This document shows positions 15,159-24,237 of a DNA stretch of 64,000 bases, piece by piece; the stretch's first letter is position 1, and the number at the start of each line of letters is the position of its first letter. The stretch spans positions 2,914,001 to 2,978,000 of the forward strand of contig NZ_JBANDL010000002.1 of the NCBI RefSeq assembly GCF_037027445.1, in the 5' to 3' direction. The stretch is from Lysobacter firmicutimachus. GTDB lineage: Bacteria > Pseudomonadota > Gammaproteobacteria > Xanthomonadales > Xanthomonadaceae. Both the position numbers and the translations under genes were made by a program. The notes under the pieces are model-generated. The model saw only the letters and a program-made list of their open reading frames with translations. It was not told the DNA's origin and made no database searches.

Positions 15159-18100
15159 TCAGGCGCCGACGCCGCCGGCCGCCAGCAAGCGGTCCAACAC
15201 CGACTTCAAGGCCAGCGGCTTGACCGGCTTGGGCAGCAAGGCGACCCCGGCTTCGTGCACGGCCTGCCGCACGGCGGCCCCCGTGTCGGCGCTGAGCAGC
15301 AGGCAGGGCCGCGCGCCGAATTCGTCGCTCAGGCGCTGCGCCAGGGCCAGGCCGGTGTCGTCGTCGTCGAGGTGGAAGTCGAACAGCCACAGCGCTGCCG
15401 GCCGCTCGCGCAGGGCCCTGCGTGCGGCTTCGTCGCCGTCGGCGGTGGCCACCTCGCAGCCCCAGCGCCGCAACACCTCGTCCAGCGCCGCCAGCGCCTG
15501 CGGATCGTTGTCCACCGCCAGCACGCGCAGGCCGGCGACGCTGCGCTGAGCGCCGGCCGGCAACGCCGCCGACGGCATCGGCGCATGCGGCAGGCGTACC
15601 GCGAACGCGGTGCCGCGGCCGAGCGCACTGCGCAGGCTCAGCGGTGCATCCAGCAACTGGGCGATGCGGTCGGCGATCGACAGTCCCAGGCCCAGGCCCT
15701 GCCCCGGCGCGTCTTCGCCGCGGCGGAACTCTTCGAAGATCGCCGACTGCTGATCCGCAGCGATGCCCGGCCCGCTGTCCAGCACTTCCACCGCCAGCGC
15801 GCCGGCGCGCCGGCGCACGCCGAGCAGGACGCCGCCGCGTTCGGTGTAGCGCACCGCATTGGCGAGGAAGTTCTGCAGCACCCGGCGCAGCAGCTGCGGA
15901 TCGCTGCGGGTCCAGGCGCGGCTGGCGACGTAGCGGAAACGCAGGCCGCGCGCCGCCGCGATCGCGCCGAACTCCGAGGCCAGCGGATCGAGCACTTCGG
16001 CCAGCGGAAACTCGCGCGGCTGCGGCACCAGGCCGCCGGCTTGCAGGCGCGACATGTCCAGCAGGCCGGTCAGCAGATCGCCGGTGGAATCCAGCGCACC
16101 GCCGATCTGGGCCACGGTCTCGCGCTGCGCCGGCGCGGTCAGCTGCTGCGCCAGGGCATCGGTGAACAGCTGTGCAGCGTGCAGCGGCTGCATCAGATCG
16201 TGGCCGACCGCGGCCAGGAAGCGGCTCTTGGCTTCGTTGGCGCGCTCGGCCTCGCGCTTGGCGACTTCCAGATCGGCGGTGCGCGCGGCCACCCGCTGCT
16301 CCAGGGTCTCGTTGGCCTGGATCAGCCCGGCCTCGGCGCGGCGGAACGCGGTGACATCGGTGAAGGTGGCGACGAACCCGCCACCGGGCATGGGATTGCC
16401 GCGGATCTCGACGATGCTGCCGTCGGCGAGCACGCGCTCGGACAGATGCGGGGTGCCGGCGCGCATGAACGCCAGGCGCCGCTGCAGCGCGCGCTCCAGA
16501 TCGCCCTGCATCGGCAGGCGCTGCATCGCCCAGCGCGCCAGGTCGGCGATCGGACGGCCGACCTGCAGCAGCTCCGGCGGATACGCGAACAACTCGGCAT
16601 AGCGCCGGTTCCACGCCACCAGGCGCAGTTGCGCGTCGACCACGCTGATGCCCTGGCTCATGTTCTGCAGCGCCGCTTCGAGCACGCGCTGGTTGAATCG
16701 CAGGTCGGCCGAGGCTTCGCCGACGATCGCCGCGACCGTGTCCAGGTCGCGCCCGGTTTCGCGCCGCGCCGCGTCCAGCAGCACGCGCGCCGACGCCGAG
16801 CCCAGCACCGCGGCCAGTTCGCGTTCCAATGCAGCCTCGACTTCGGCCGCCACCGGCGCACCCGCGGGCGCGGCATCGAGCAGCTGCGCGACGCGTTCGC
16901 GCGGCAGGAAACGCAGGCCGGCCGCGCGCAGGGTCTGCACGTCCAGACCGCGCCGCGCGCTGCGCGGGGTTTCGCGCCGCCACACCGCCGCCAGCACGGT
17001 CGCCAGCGTGCCCAGGAACAGGCTGGCGCCGACCGCGCGGCCGAGCCGGCTCCAGCCGGTCAGGCCGAACAGGCGCTCCGGCGCCAGCCACGACCAGCCC
17101 AGCGGACCTTCGTGCAGCCAGGCCGGAGCCACGCCGCCCGCGTCGTGCAGCATCGGCAGCAACAAGGCCCAGGCCCAGGCGGCGAAGCCGGCCGCGATGC
17201 CGATCACCGCCGCGCGCGCCGGCGTCTGCGGCCGCCATACCGCGAAGGCCAGCGCCGGCGCCAGCGTGGCCAAGGCCGAGAACGACACCGCGCCGACATC
17301 GGCCAGCGCTTCGCTGCCGGCGATCAAGCGGCTATAGCCCCAAGCCAGCAGCATGATCGCGACGATGCCGCCGCGGCGCAGCGCCAACACGCGCCCGCGC
17401 AGATCGCTGTCGCGCGCCCACGCTCCGCGCAGCAGGCCCGGCGCGAACCAGTGGTTGCCGATCATCAGGCTCAGGGTGAGCGTGCTGACCACGACCATGC
17501 CGGTGGCGGCGCTGAGCCCGCCGAGGAAGGCGAACAAGGCCAGCGACTCGTGCCCTTGCGACAGCGGCAAGGCCAGCACGTACAAGTCCGACGGCACCTG
17601 CGAGCCGAGCATCGCCTGCCCGACCGTCGCCAACGGCAATACCGGCAAGGCGATCAGCAACAGATACAGCGGGAACTGCCAGCGCGCGGTACGCACGTCG
17701 CGCTCGTCGCGGCACTCGACCACGCCGACATGGAACTGGTGCGGCAAGATGAACATCGCCAGCCCGCCGAGCAGCACCAGCGGCGCGAAGCCGCCGGTCT
17801 CGTCGGCCGGCAGCGGCGCCGTCGCGATCGGCGCCGTCAGGCCGTGATCCAGGCCGAACCAGACCAGGGCGCCGATCGCCAGCATCGCGGCGAGCTTGAA
17901 CACCGACTCGAACGCCATCGCCAGGACCAGGCCGCGGTTGTGCTCGGCGGCGCTGGCGCGGCGGGTGCCGAACAGCATCGCGAACAAGGCCATCGCCAGG
18001 GCCACGTACAGCGCGCTGTCGCGCCACGCCGGCGACGCCGCGCCGTCGGTGGCGCGGGTGGTCAGCATGGCGAAGCTCATCGCCACCGCCTTGAGCTGCA

Positions 18101-18494
18101 AGGCGATGTAGGGAATCAGGCCGAGCGCGGCGACCAAGGTCACGGTCGCGGCCAACCAGGCGTCCTTGCCGAGCCGGGTGGCGATCAGGTCGGCCAGCGA
18201 GGTCGCGTTGGTTTCGCGCGCGAGCTTGACCAGCCGCATCATGAAGCCGACCGCGAAGGCGTAGAACAGGATCGAGCCGAGGAAGGTCGGCGGCAGCGGC
18301 CAACCGTAGCGCGCGGCCTGGGTGACGGTGCCGTAGAAGGTCCACGAGGTGCAGTGCACCGCCAGCGACAGCGCGTAGATGTGGCGCCAGTGCTTGGCCA
18401 GCGCGGCCGGCCGGCGCTCGGCGAACAAAGCGGTGCCGAACATCAGCGCCAGCCAGGCCAGGCTGGCCAGGGCGACGACGGTAAGGCTCAGCAT
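15159..18494 (-). CDS. SLC5-domain hybrid sensor kinase, CrbS/MxtR-like
   Basis: The protein is 1,111 residues from the ATG at 18494. Residues 1-~500 are a sodium:solute symporter-like (SLC5) domain with about a dozen membrane helices (e.g. HCTSWTFYGTV near the start). A PAS-7 type sensor follows (ISVVDAQLRLVAWNRRYAELF), then HisKA with the phospho-acceptor His in AAVGHDLMQPLHAAQ, then HATPase (NFLANAVRYTERGG, DSGPGI, GLGLSIADRI). A C-terminal receiver ends it (VDNDPQAL, LFDFHLDDDD with the phospho-Asp, LLPKPVKPL). This is the CrbS/MxtR layout, thought to sense a small acid or its flux and to phosphorylate CrbR/ErdR. It is convergent with that regulator across 245 bases. Confidence 0.85.
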   Translation of the reverse strand: MLSLTVVALASLAWLALMFGTALFAERRPAALAKHWRHIYALSLAVHCTSWTFYGTVTQAARYGWPLPPTFLGSILFYAFAVGFMMRLVKLARETNATSLADLIATRLGKDAWLAATVTLVAALGLIPYIALQLKAVAMSFAMLTTRATDGAASPAWRDSALYVALAMALFAMLFGTRRASAAEHNRGLVLAMAFESVFKLAAMLAIGALVWFGLDHGLTAPIATAPLPADETGGFAPLVLLGGLAMFILPHQFHVGVVECRDERDVRTARWQFPLYLLLIALPVLPLATVGQAMLGSQVPSDLYVLALPLSQGHESLALFAFLGGLSAATGMVVVSTLTLSLMIGNHWFAPGLLRGAWARDSDLRGRVLALRRGGIVAIMLLAWGYSRLIAGSEALADVGAVSFSALATLAPALAFAVWRPQTPARAAVIGIAAGFAAWAWALLLPMLHDAGGVAPAWLHEGPLGWSWLAPERLFGLTGWSRLGRAVGASLFLGTLATVLAAVWRRETPRSARRGLDVQTLRAAGLRFLPRERVAQLLDAAPAGAPVAAEVEAALERELAAVLGSASARVLLDAARRETGRDLDTVAAIVGEASADLRFNQRVLEAALQNMSQGISVVDAQLRLVAWNRRYAELFAYPPELLQVGRPIADLARWAMQRLPMQGDLERALQRRLAFMRAGTPHLSERVLADGSIVEIRGNPMPGGGFVATFTDVTAFRRAEAGLIQANETLEQRVAARTADLEVAKREAERANEAKSRFLAAVGHDLMQPLHAAQLFTDALAQQLTAPAQRETVAQIGGALDSTGDLLTGLLDMSRLQAGGLVPQPREFPLAEVLDPLASEFGAIAAARGLRFRYVASRAWTRSDPQLLRRVLQNFLANAVRYTERGGVLLGVRRRAGALAVEVLDSGPGIAADQQSAIFEEFRRGEDAPGQGLGLGLSIADRIAQLLDAPLSLRSALGRGTAFAVRLPHAPMPSAALPAGAQRSVAGLRVLAVDNDPQALAALDEVLRRWGCEVATADGDEAARRALRERPAALWLFDFHLDDDDTGLALAQRLSDEFGARPCLLLSADTGAAVRQAVHEAGVALLPKPVKPLALKSVLDRLLAAGGVGA

Positions 18495-18977
18495 GGGTGG
18501 CAGGAGCGCGGCATCGGCGCAGGATAGCGCGTGGCAGCGGACTGCGGCGCGGGAGATGGTGTCTTGCGCGAGCCGAAGCCGGTCCCCAGCCCGCCTCTTT
18601 TTCAAGAGGGCAACGGCTAGCGCGGAGACGGCCGCTGCGGCTGCGGCGGATGCGACTACGGCTGCCGCTACAGTCGCGGCTGGCTACGGCTGCAGTAGCG
18701 ACAACGGCAGTTGCTGCGGCTGAGACAGGGACCGAGGGCAAGCACAGGAGCGGGACCGGACTTCGGATCGAATTCGGACTTGAAGATCATGGTCCGCCCT
18801 CCGAATGGACTCACCGCTTTCTTGAAAAAAAGGGCCTAGAGGGATTCGCTGTTGCCTTGCTGCTGATGCCTTGCTGTCGTCCTCCGGCGGCCTCGCCGGT
18901 GCCCCCAAAAAAACAGGCCCCCGCGCGAACGCGGAGGCCTGTTCTTCCGAACCCGCGCGGCCTCCTGCCGCGCGCGA
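18495..18977. other. Intergenic region with hexamer-like repeats
   Basis: No convincing gene is seen. Bases ~18614-18723 are built of imperfect GGCTGC/GCGACTAC-type hexamers (for example CTACGGCTGC twice and GCTGCGGCTG twice), followed by an ordinary stretch with a short A-run at 18825-18831. The downstream end holds the terminator of the TonB receptor gene. Confidence 0.6.
18907..18943 (-). terminator. Rho-independent terminator of the TonB receptor gene
   Basis: On the minus strand AACAGGCC pairs with GGCCTGTT, with a GC-rich inner stem around a TTCG loop, followed by seven T residues. It lies 35 bases after the receptor stop codon. Confidence 0.9.
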
Positions 18978-21218
18978 TCAGAAGTCGTACTTGACCGAGA
19001 AGGTGTACTGGCGCGGCGGACCGTAGAAGCCGGTGTAGACGCCCAGCGCCGAATTCAGGCTGTAACCGGTGGTGCGGTATTCCTTGTCGGTCAGGTTGCT
19101 GCCCTGCAGCGACAGCGTCCACGGGCCGTTGCTCTTCCAGGTCACCCCGGCGTTGACCAGGCCGTAACCGTCCTGGGTGATCGGCAGCGCGCCGGTGCGG
19201 ACGATCTCGGTGGTCGCGATCACGTCGCTCTGGTAGCTGTAGCCGGCCCGCGCCGACAGCTTGCTGCCGTCGGACAGATCGGTGCGGTACTCGACGTTGA
19301 TCGCGCCGGAGAAGTCCGGGGCGTTGGTGAACTCCTGCTCGTCGGCGATGTTGATCCCGGCGTACATGAACTCGTCGTACTTGGCGTCCAGCCAGGCCAG
19401 GTTGCCGGACACCAGCCAATGCTCGTTCGGCAACCACTGGTACTCGACCTCGAAGCCCTGCACCGTGCCCTTGCCGGCGTTGGTGAAGTCTCCGAAGAAG
19501 GCGTCGTTGGTGCCGTCGCCGTTGCTGTCGTAGGCGGTGAACACCGACAGCTGGATGTCCTTGTACTTGTTGTGGAAGTACGCCAGGTTCAGGAACAGGC
19601 GCTGGTCGAAGAAGGCCATCTTGCTGCCGATCTCATAGCTGTCGACGACCTCGTCGTCGAACGGCTCGGCCGAGCGCGGCACCGCGGTGGCCTGGGCGCG
19701 GATGTTGTAGCCGCCCGACTTGAAGCCGCGGGTGGCCAGACCGTACAGCAGAATGTCCGGAGCGATCTGGTAGTCCAGCGAGACCTTCGGCGAGGTGTTC
19801 TTGAAATTGATCTTACGGTCGAAGTTGGCCGCGATCACGCCGTTGGGAATGGTGAACGCCGGATCGCGGTAGCCGCGGTTGAGCACCTTGGCGCGCTTGT
19901 CCTCGTCGGTGTAACGCACGCCGACGTCGAGCTTGAGCTTGTCGTTCAGGTCGAAGGTCCAGTCGGCGTAGGCGGCGATGCTTTCGGTGTAGACCGTGCC
20001 CTGGGTGTCGCCGAAGCTGAGGTTGAAGAAGTTGTTCAGCACCTGGCCGCCGGCCTCGCCGTCGAAGCCGTAGATGCCCATCACGCCGCGCGCGCGGCCG
20101 CCGCCGTCGTAATTGGCCTGCAATTCGTGGCTGACCTGCTGGTCGCGGTAGAACGCCTTCACGTCGGCGATCTTGTTCTGCAGCGTGTCGAAGTCGATGT
20201 TGGTCTCGGTATCGGATTCGCGCTTGGCGATCACGTACTTGAAGGCCCAATCCTCGTTGGCGCGCCAGTTGACCGTCGCCGAGGCGCCCTTGATCGTGGT
20301 GTCGTTGACGTTGGGCATGCCGTTGCGCACGTCGTAGCGGTCGTCCAACGGCGCCTGGCCGGGGGCGAAGCGGTTCGGCGCCAGCATCTTGGCGCCGCGC
20401 ACGCCGGACTGGTCGTCCATCCAGTCGAAGGCGAACTGGATGTCCAGATCGTCGCTGACATACGCGCCGAGGCTGCCGCGCAGGGCCAGCACTTCCTTGT
20501 CGCTGACGTCCTGGCCGGTGACCACGTTCCTGCCGAAGCCGTCGCGGTTGAGGCTGGCGACCGAAATCCGCCCGCGCAACGCATCGTCGCCGCCGATCGG
20601 GCCGCCGATCGCGGCCTTGACGTCGAGCTGGCCGTAGTTGCCCACCGTGACCGAGGCGAAGCCGTCGAGCGAGGTCGGCAGGCCGCGCGAGATGTACTTG
20701 ATCGCGCCGCCGATGGTGTTCTTGCCGTACAGCGTGCCCTGCGGTCCGCGCAAGACTTCGACCCGCTCGACGTCGAACACGTCCAGCAGCGCGCCCTGGG
20801 GGCGAGCGATGTAGACGTCGTCCATGTAGATGCCGACGCCGGGGTCGACGCCCCACAGCGGATCGGACTGGCCGATGCCGCGGATGTAGGCGGTGATGGT
20901 GCTGCTGGAGCCGCGGGCGGCATAGACGGTCAGGTTCGGCACCAGCGCGTCCAGGTCGGACAGGTCTTCGACGTTGAGCCGGTCCAGCGCCTCGGGGGTG
21001 AAGGCGGTGATCGCGACCGGCACCTCCTGCAGGGTTTCCTCGCGCTTGCGCGCGGTCACGGTCAGGCCGCCGAGGGTCTTGGCCTCGGCTTGGGCGGCCG
21101 GTGCCGCGTCCTGCGCCCAGGCCGCGGGCGCCAACAGCGCACCGGCGATCGCCAGGCTCAGGTAATTGCGCACGGTCCTGCCCACGATGGCGCCGCGCGG
21201 ATGCTTGCCTTGCTTCAC
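18978..21218 (-). CDS. TonB-dependent outer-membrane receptor
   Basis: The protein is 746 residues. The start is a GTG at 21218 with GGAGGAG 6 bases upstream. A Sec signal peptide (about residues 1-35) is followed by the plug: LGGLTVTARKREETLQEVPV (TonB-box-like start) and VERVEVLRGPQGTLYGKNT (the conserved plug motif). The remainder is beta-barrel strands ending in YTFSVKYDF, with the terminal Phe expected of outer-membrane proteins. It imports a substrate not identifiable here. It is divergent from the GntP permease gene, suggesting a shared substrate or shared control. Confidence 0.93.
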   Translation of the reverse strand: MKQGKHPRGAIVGRTVRNYLSLAIAGALLAPAAWAQDAAPAAQAEAKTLGGLTVTARKREETLQEVPVAITAFTPEALDRLNVEDLSDLDALVPNLTVYAARGSSSTITAYIRGIGQSDPLWGVDPGVGIYMDDVYIARPQGALLDVFDVERVEVLRGPQGTLYGKNTIGGAIKYISRGLPTSLDGFASVTVGNYGQLDVKAAIGGPIGGDDALRGRISVASLNRDGFGRNVVTGQDVSDKEVLALRGSLGAYVSDDLDIQFAFDWMDDQSGVRGAKMLAPNRFAPGQAPLDDRYDVRNGMPNVNDTTIKGASATVNWRANEDWAFKYVIAKRESDTETNIDFDTLQNKIADVKAFYRDQQVSHELQANYDGGGRARGVMGIYGFDGEAGGQVLNNFFNLSFGDTQGTVYTESIAAYADWTFDLNDKLKLDVGVRYTDEDKRAKVLNRGYRDPAFTIPNGVIAANFDRKINFKNTSPKVSLDYQIAPDILLYGLATRGFKSGGYNIRAQATAVPRSAEPFDDEVVDSYEIGSKMAFFDQRLFLNLAYFHNKYKDIQLSVFTAYDSNGDGTNDAFFGDFTNAGKGTVQGFEVEYQWLPNEHWLVSGNLAWLDAKYDEFMYAGINIADEQEFTNAPDFSGAINVEYRTDLSDGSKLSARAGYSYQSDVIATTEIVRTGALPITQDGYGLVNAGVTWKSNGPWTLSLQGSNLTDKEYRTTGYSLNSALGVYTGFYGPPRQYTFSVKYDF

Positions 21219-21363
21219 GTCTGTCTCCTCCCCAGAAACCGGTCGGCGGTCGGACCGTCGCCACCGCCGCCGCCGTTCCCGTCCCTCGGCGGAAACGACG
21301 GCGACGGCAGGACGCAGGCCCCCGCCATGCAGCGCAGACTAGGAGGCCGACGCCGCCGCGGCT

Positions 21364-21382
21364 GCTGTACCTTCGGACAATG
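21364..21382 (+). promoter_or_regulatory. Candidate operator upstream of the GntP gene
   Basis: Reads GCTGTACCTTCGGACAATG. It matches 14 of 19 bases of the palindromic site at 14179-14197 near the CrbR-like regulator. It lies 70 bases before the GntP ATG and 145 bases before the receptor start, in the divergent promoter region. It is a candidate CrbR-like binding site. Confidence 0.45.
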
Positions 21383-21452
21383 CCGGGCTCCGGCGGGCTT
21401 GCCGACACTGCGTCCACGACGGGCGCGGAGCCTGTCACGGGGAACGAAACCG

Positions 21453-22850
21453 ATGGCGTTTTTGATCGTGCTGGCCGCGCTGTGCTTCCTGATGTATGTC
21501 GCCTACCGCGGCCACAGCGTGATCCTGTTCGCCCCGGTGGCCGCGCTCGGCGCGGTGCTGCTGACCGATCCCAGCCTGGTCGCGCCGATGTTCACCGGCC
21601 TGTTCATGGACAAGATGGTCGGCTTCCTCAAGCTGTATTTCCCGGTATTCCTGCTCGGCGCGATCTTCGGCAAGCTGATCGAACTGTCCGGTTTCTCCAA
21701 GGCGATAGTGGCGGCCACCATCCGTCTGCTCGGGCGCGAGCGGGCGATGTTGTCGATCGTCGCGGTCTGCGCCCTGCTGACCTACGGCGGCGTGTCGCTG
21801 TTCGTGGCGGTGTTCGCGGTCTACCCCTTCGCCGCCGAGCTGTTCCGGCAGAGCGCCATCCCCAAACGGCTGATCCCCGGCACGATCGCGCTCGGCGCGT
21901 TCACCTTCACCATGGACGCCTTGCCCGGCACGCCGCAGATCCAGAACATCATCCCGACCGCGTTCTTCGGCACCGACACCTGGGCCGCGCCCTGGCTGGG
22001 CCTGCTCGGCGGCGTGTTCATCCTGATCGTGGGCCTGAGCTATCTGAACTGGCGCCGCCGGGCCGCCGCCGCGGCCGGCGAAGGCTACGGCGACAACCTG
22101 GTCAACGAACCGGCGCCGTTCGCCGGCGATGCCCTGCCCAACCCGCTGCTGGCCTTGTTGCCGCTGGTCCTGGTCGGGGTCGCCAACAAGCTGCTCAGCG
22201 TCTGGTTGCCGCAGGTCTACGGCAGCGAGCACCGCTTCGACCCGGCGGTGATCGGCAACGCCGCGCCGGTGGTGCAGGAGGTGTCCAAGGTCGCGGCGAT
22301 CTGGGCGGTCGAGGGCGCCTTGCTGATCGGCATCGCTGCGGTACTGGTCTGCGCCTGGAAACCGATCGCCGGCCGCTTCGCCGAAGGCAGCAAGGCCGCG
22401 ATCGGCGGCGCCCTGCTGGCGGCGATGAACACCGCCAGCGAATACGGCTTCGGCGCGGTGATCGCGGCGCTGCCCGGCTTCCTGGTGGTCGCCAACGCCT
22501 TGAGCGCGATTCCCAATCCTCTGGTCAACGAAGCGATCACCGTGACCGCGCTGGCCGGAATCACCGGCTCGGCCTCCGGCGGCATGAGCATCGCCCTGGC
22601 GGCGATGGCCGACAGCTTCATCGCCAACGCCAACGCCGCCGGCATTCCGATGGAGGTGCTGCACCGGGTCGCGTCGATGGCCTCCGGCGGCATGGACACC
22701 CTACCCCACAACGGCGCGGTGATCACTCTGCTCGCCGTCACCGGCCTGACCCATCGCCAGGCCTACAAGGACGTGTTCGCGATCACCCTGATCAAGACGG
22801 CGGCGGTGTTCGTGGTCATCGCGACCTTCTACGCCACCGGCCTGGTCTGA
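21453..22850 (+). CDS. GntP-family permease
   Basis: The protein is 465 residues, the usual GntP length, with about a dozen membrane helices. Conserved GntP stretches are present: RGHSVILFAPVAALGAVL, FFPVFLLG-like LYFPVFLLGAIFGKL, YGGVSLFVAVFAVYPFA and SASGGMSIALAA, then a late SGGMDTLPHNGAVI. GntP proteins import gluconate-like acids; some relatives sit with 3-hydroxybutyrate dehydrogenase genes and are thought to carry 3-hydroxybutyrate. Given the nearby 3HB-oligomer hydrolase and shared upstream motif, 3-hydroxybutyrate is a reasonable but unproven substrate. The start ATG has a weak GGGGAA site. Confidence 0.9.
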   Translation: MAFLIVLAALCFLMYVAYRGHSVILFAPVAALGAVLLTDPSLVAPMFTGLFMDKMVGFLKLYFPVFLLGAIFGKLIELSGFSKAIVAATIRLLGRERAMLSIVAVCALLTYGGVSLFVAVFAVYPFAAELFRQSAIPKRLIPGTIALGAFTFTMDALPGTPQIQNIIPTAFFGTDTWAAPWLGLLGGVFILIVGLSYLNWRRRAAAAAGEGYGDNLVNEPAPFAGDALPNPLLALLPLVLVGVANKLLSVWLPQVYGSEHRFDPAVIGNAAPVVQEVSKVAAIWAVEGALLIGIAAVLVCAWKPIAGRFAEGSKAAIGGALLAAMNTASEYGFGAVIAALPGFLVVANALSAIPNPLVNEAITVTALAGITGSASGGMSIALAAMADSFIANANAAGIPMEVLHRVASMASGGMDTLPHNGAVITLLAVTGLTHRQAYKDVFAITLIKTAAVFVVIATFYATGLV

Positions 22851-23148
22851 GCGGCCGCCCGGGGCCGCCGCGGGCAACGCATACCGCTTGCAGCAATGGC
22901 GTGAACCGCGACATCCGCGGCGACGACCGGCAAGGATGGATTGCGCATCGCGGCCGCTCCGCGCGTAAAGTTCCAAACCGTTTACGCGCCGCCTGCGCAG
23001 ATCGCGCCCGAACCGCTGCGCAATGCCGGCCGCACGGGCGTTTGTCGCATTTGACGCGTCCAAAGCGGTGCGCAGGACATCTTCGGCGCTGGGCGACGCT
23101 CACGGATCGACCTATAGTCGGCCACTCTCCTCCGCTCAGCGTACCCGC

Positions 23149-24237
23149 ATGCGCCTCGTCATCGCCGCCTTGCTGTGCCTGTCGTCCCTGCTCGCGCCGT
23201 CGCTCGCCCGCGCCGCCGATGCGCTCAACCATCGCGCCATCGCCTTCTACTACAACTGGTACGGCAGCCCGGCGCTGGACGGCGCACGCCTGCACTGGGC
23301 CCACGACGTACTGCCGGAGAACGACCGCGACACCACCCGCAAGCGCATCCCCGGCGACGGCGATATCGCCGCCAACTTCTACCCGCAGCTCGGCGAATAC
23401 AGCAGCGCCGATCCGGCGATCATCGAGCGGCATATGCGCATGCTGGTGCAGGCCCGCATCGGCACGGTGGCGGTCACCTGGCTCGGCGTCGACGACCCCA
23501 GCTTCAAGAGCCTGGCGCCGCTGTTCGCCGCCGCGCAGCGCCACGGCGTGAAGATCTGTTTCCAGATCGAACCGGCCGCGCGCAAGACCGCCGACGACGC
23601 GCGCGCGGCGATCGTCGAGATCCTGGACCGCTACGGCAGGCATCCCGCGTTCTACCGCGATGCGCAGACCCAGCGGCCGCTGTTCTTCGTCTACGACTCC
23701 TACGTGATCGACCGCAGGGAATGGGCGCGGGTCCTGAGCCGCGACGGCGCGCAGACCCTCCGCGGCACCGATTACGACGCCGACGTGCTCGGCCTGTGGG
23801 TCGGCGCGGACGAGCACGCCTTCTTCGAACAATCCGGTTTCGACGGCTTCTACACCTATTTCGCCAGCCGCGGCTTCAGCTACGGCGCGACGCCGGAGCA
23901 TTGGCCGGACCTGCAACGCTGGGCCAAGCGGCACGGCAAATTGTTCGTGCCCTCGGTCGGTCCTGGCTATGTCGATACCCGGGTGCGGCCGTGGAACGCC
24001 AAGAACACCAAGGACCGCGAGCGCGGCGGCTATTACGACGCGATGTTCCGCGCCGCGATCGGCAGCGGCGCGCCCTTGATCGGCATCACCTCGTTCAATG
24101 AGTGGCACGAGGGCACCCAGATCGAACCGGCGGTGCCGTTCCGGCATGCGGCCTTCGATTACCTCGACTATGCGCCGCGCAAGCCGGACTACTACCTGGA
24201 CCGCACGGCGTATTGGCTCGATCGCTTCGGCCGATGA
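23149..24237 (+). CDS. GH99-like glycoside hydrolase (endo-alpha-mannosidase-type)
   Basis: The protein is 362 residues with a Sec signal peptide (about residues 1-22, ending ARA). The mature protein begins with HRAIAFYYNWYGSP, a strand typical of GH99/GH71-like enzymes. It later shows YDSYVID and the key GH99 motif SFNEWHEGTQIEP near residue 320, which holds the two acidic residues used in catalysis by endo-alpha-1,2-mannosidases. The enzyme should be periplasmic or secreted and cleave alpha-mannan-like glycans. No other mannan-use genes are next to it. Confidence 0.85.
   Translation: MRLVIAALLCLSSLLAPSLARAADALNHRAIAFYYNWYGSPALDGARLHWAHDVLPENDRDTTRKRIPGDGDIAANFYPQLGEYSSADPAIIERHMRMLVQARIGTVAVTWLGVDDPSFKSLAPLFAAAQRHGVKICFQIEPAARKTADDARAAIVEILDRYGRHPAFYRDAQTQRPLFFVYDSYVIDRREWARVLSRDGAQTLRGTDYDADVLGLWVGADEHAFFEQSGFDGFYTYFASRGFSYGATPEHWPDLQRWAKRHGKLFVPSVGPGYVDTRVRPWNAKNTKDRERGGYYDAMFRAAIGSGAPLIGITSFNEWHEGTQIEPAVPFRHAAFDYLDYAPRKPDYYLDRTAYWLDRFGR

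Noticed and set aside
15255..18527. Very long plus-strand open frame antisense to the CrbS-like kinase
   Set aside because: It is a G+C-driven shadow: low-complexity Arg/Gln/Ala-rich translation with no domain, while the minus-strand kinase has clear domains.
19419..21452. Plus-strand open frame joined to the N-terminus of the GntP gene
   Set aside because: The part before 21453 is antisense to the TonB receptor and has no recognisable domain; the real GntP start is the ATG at 21453.
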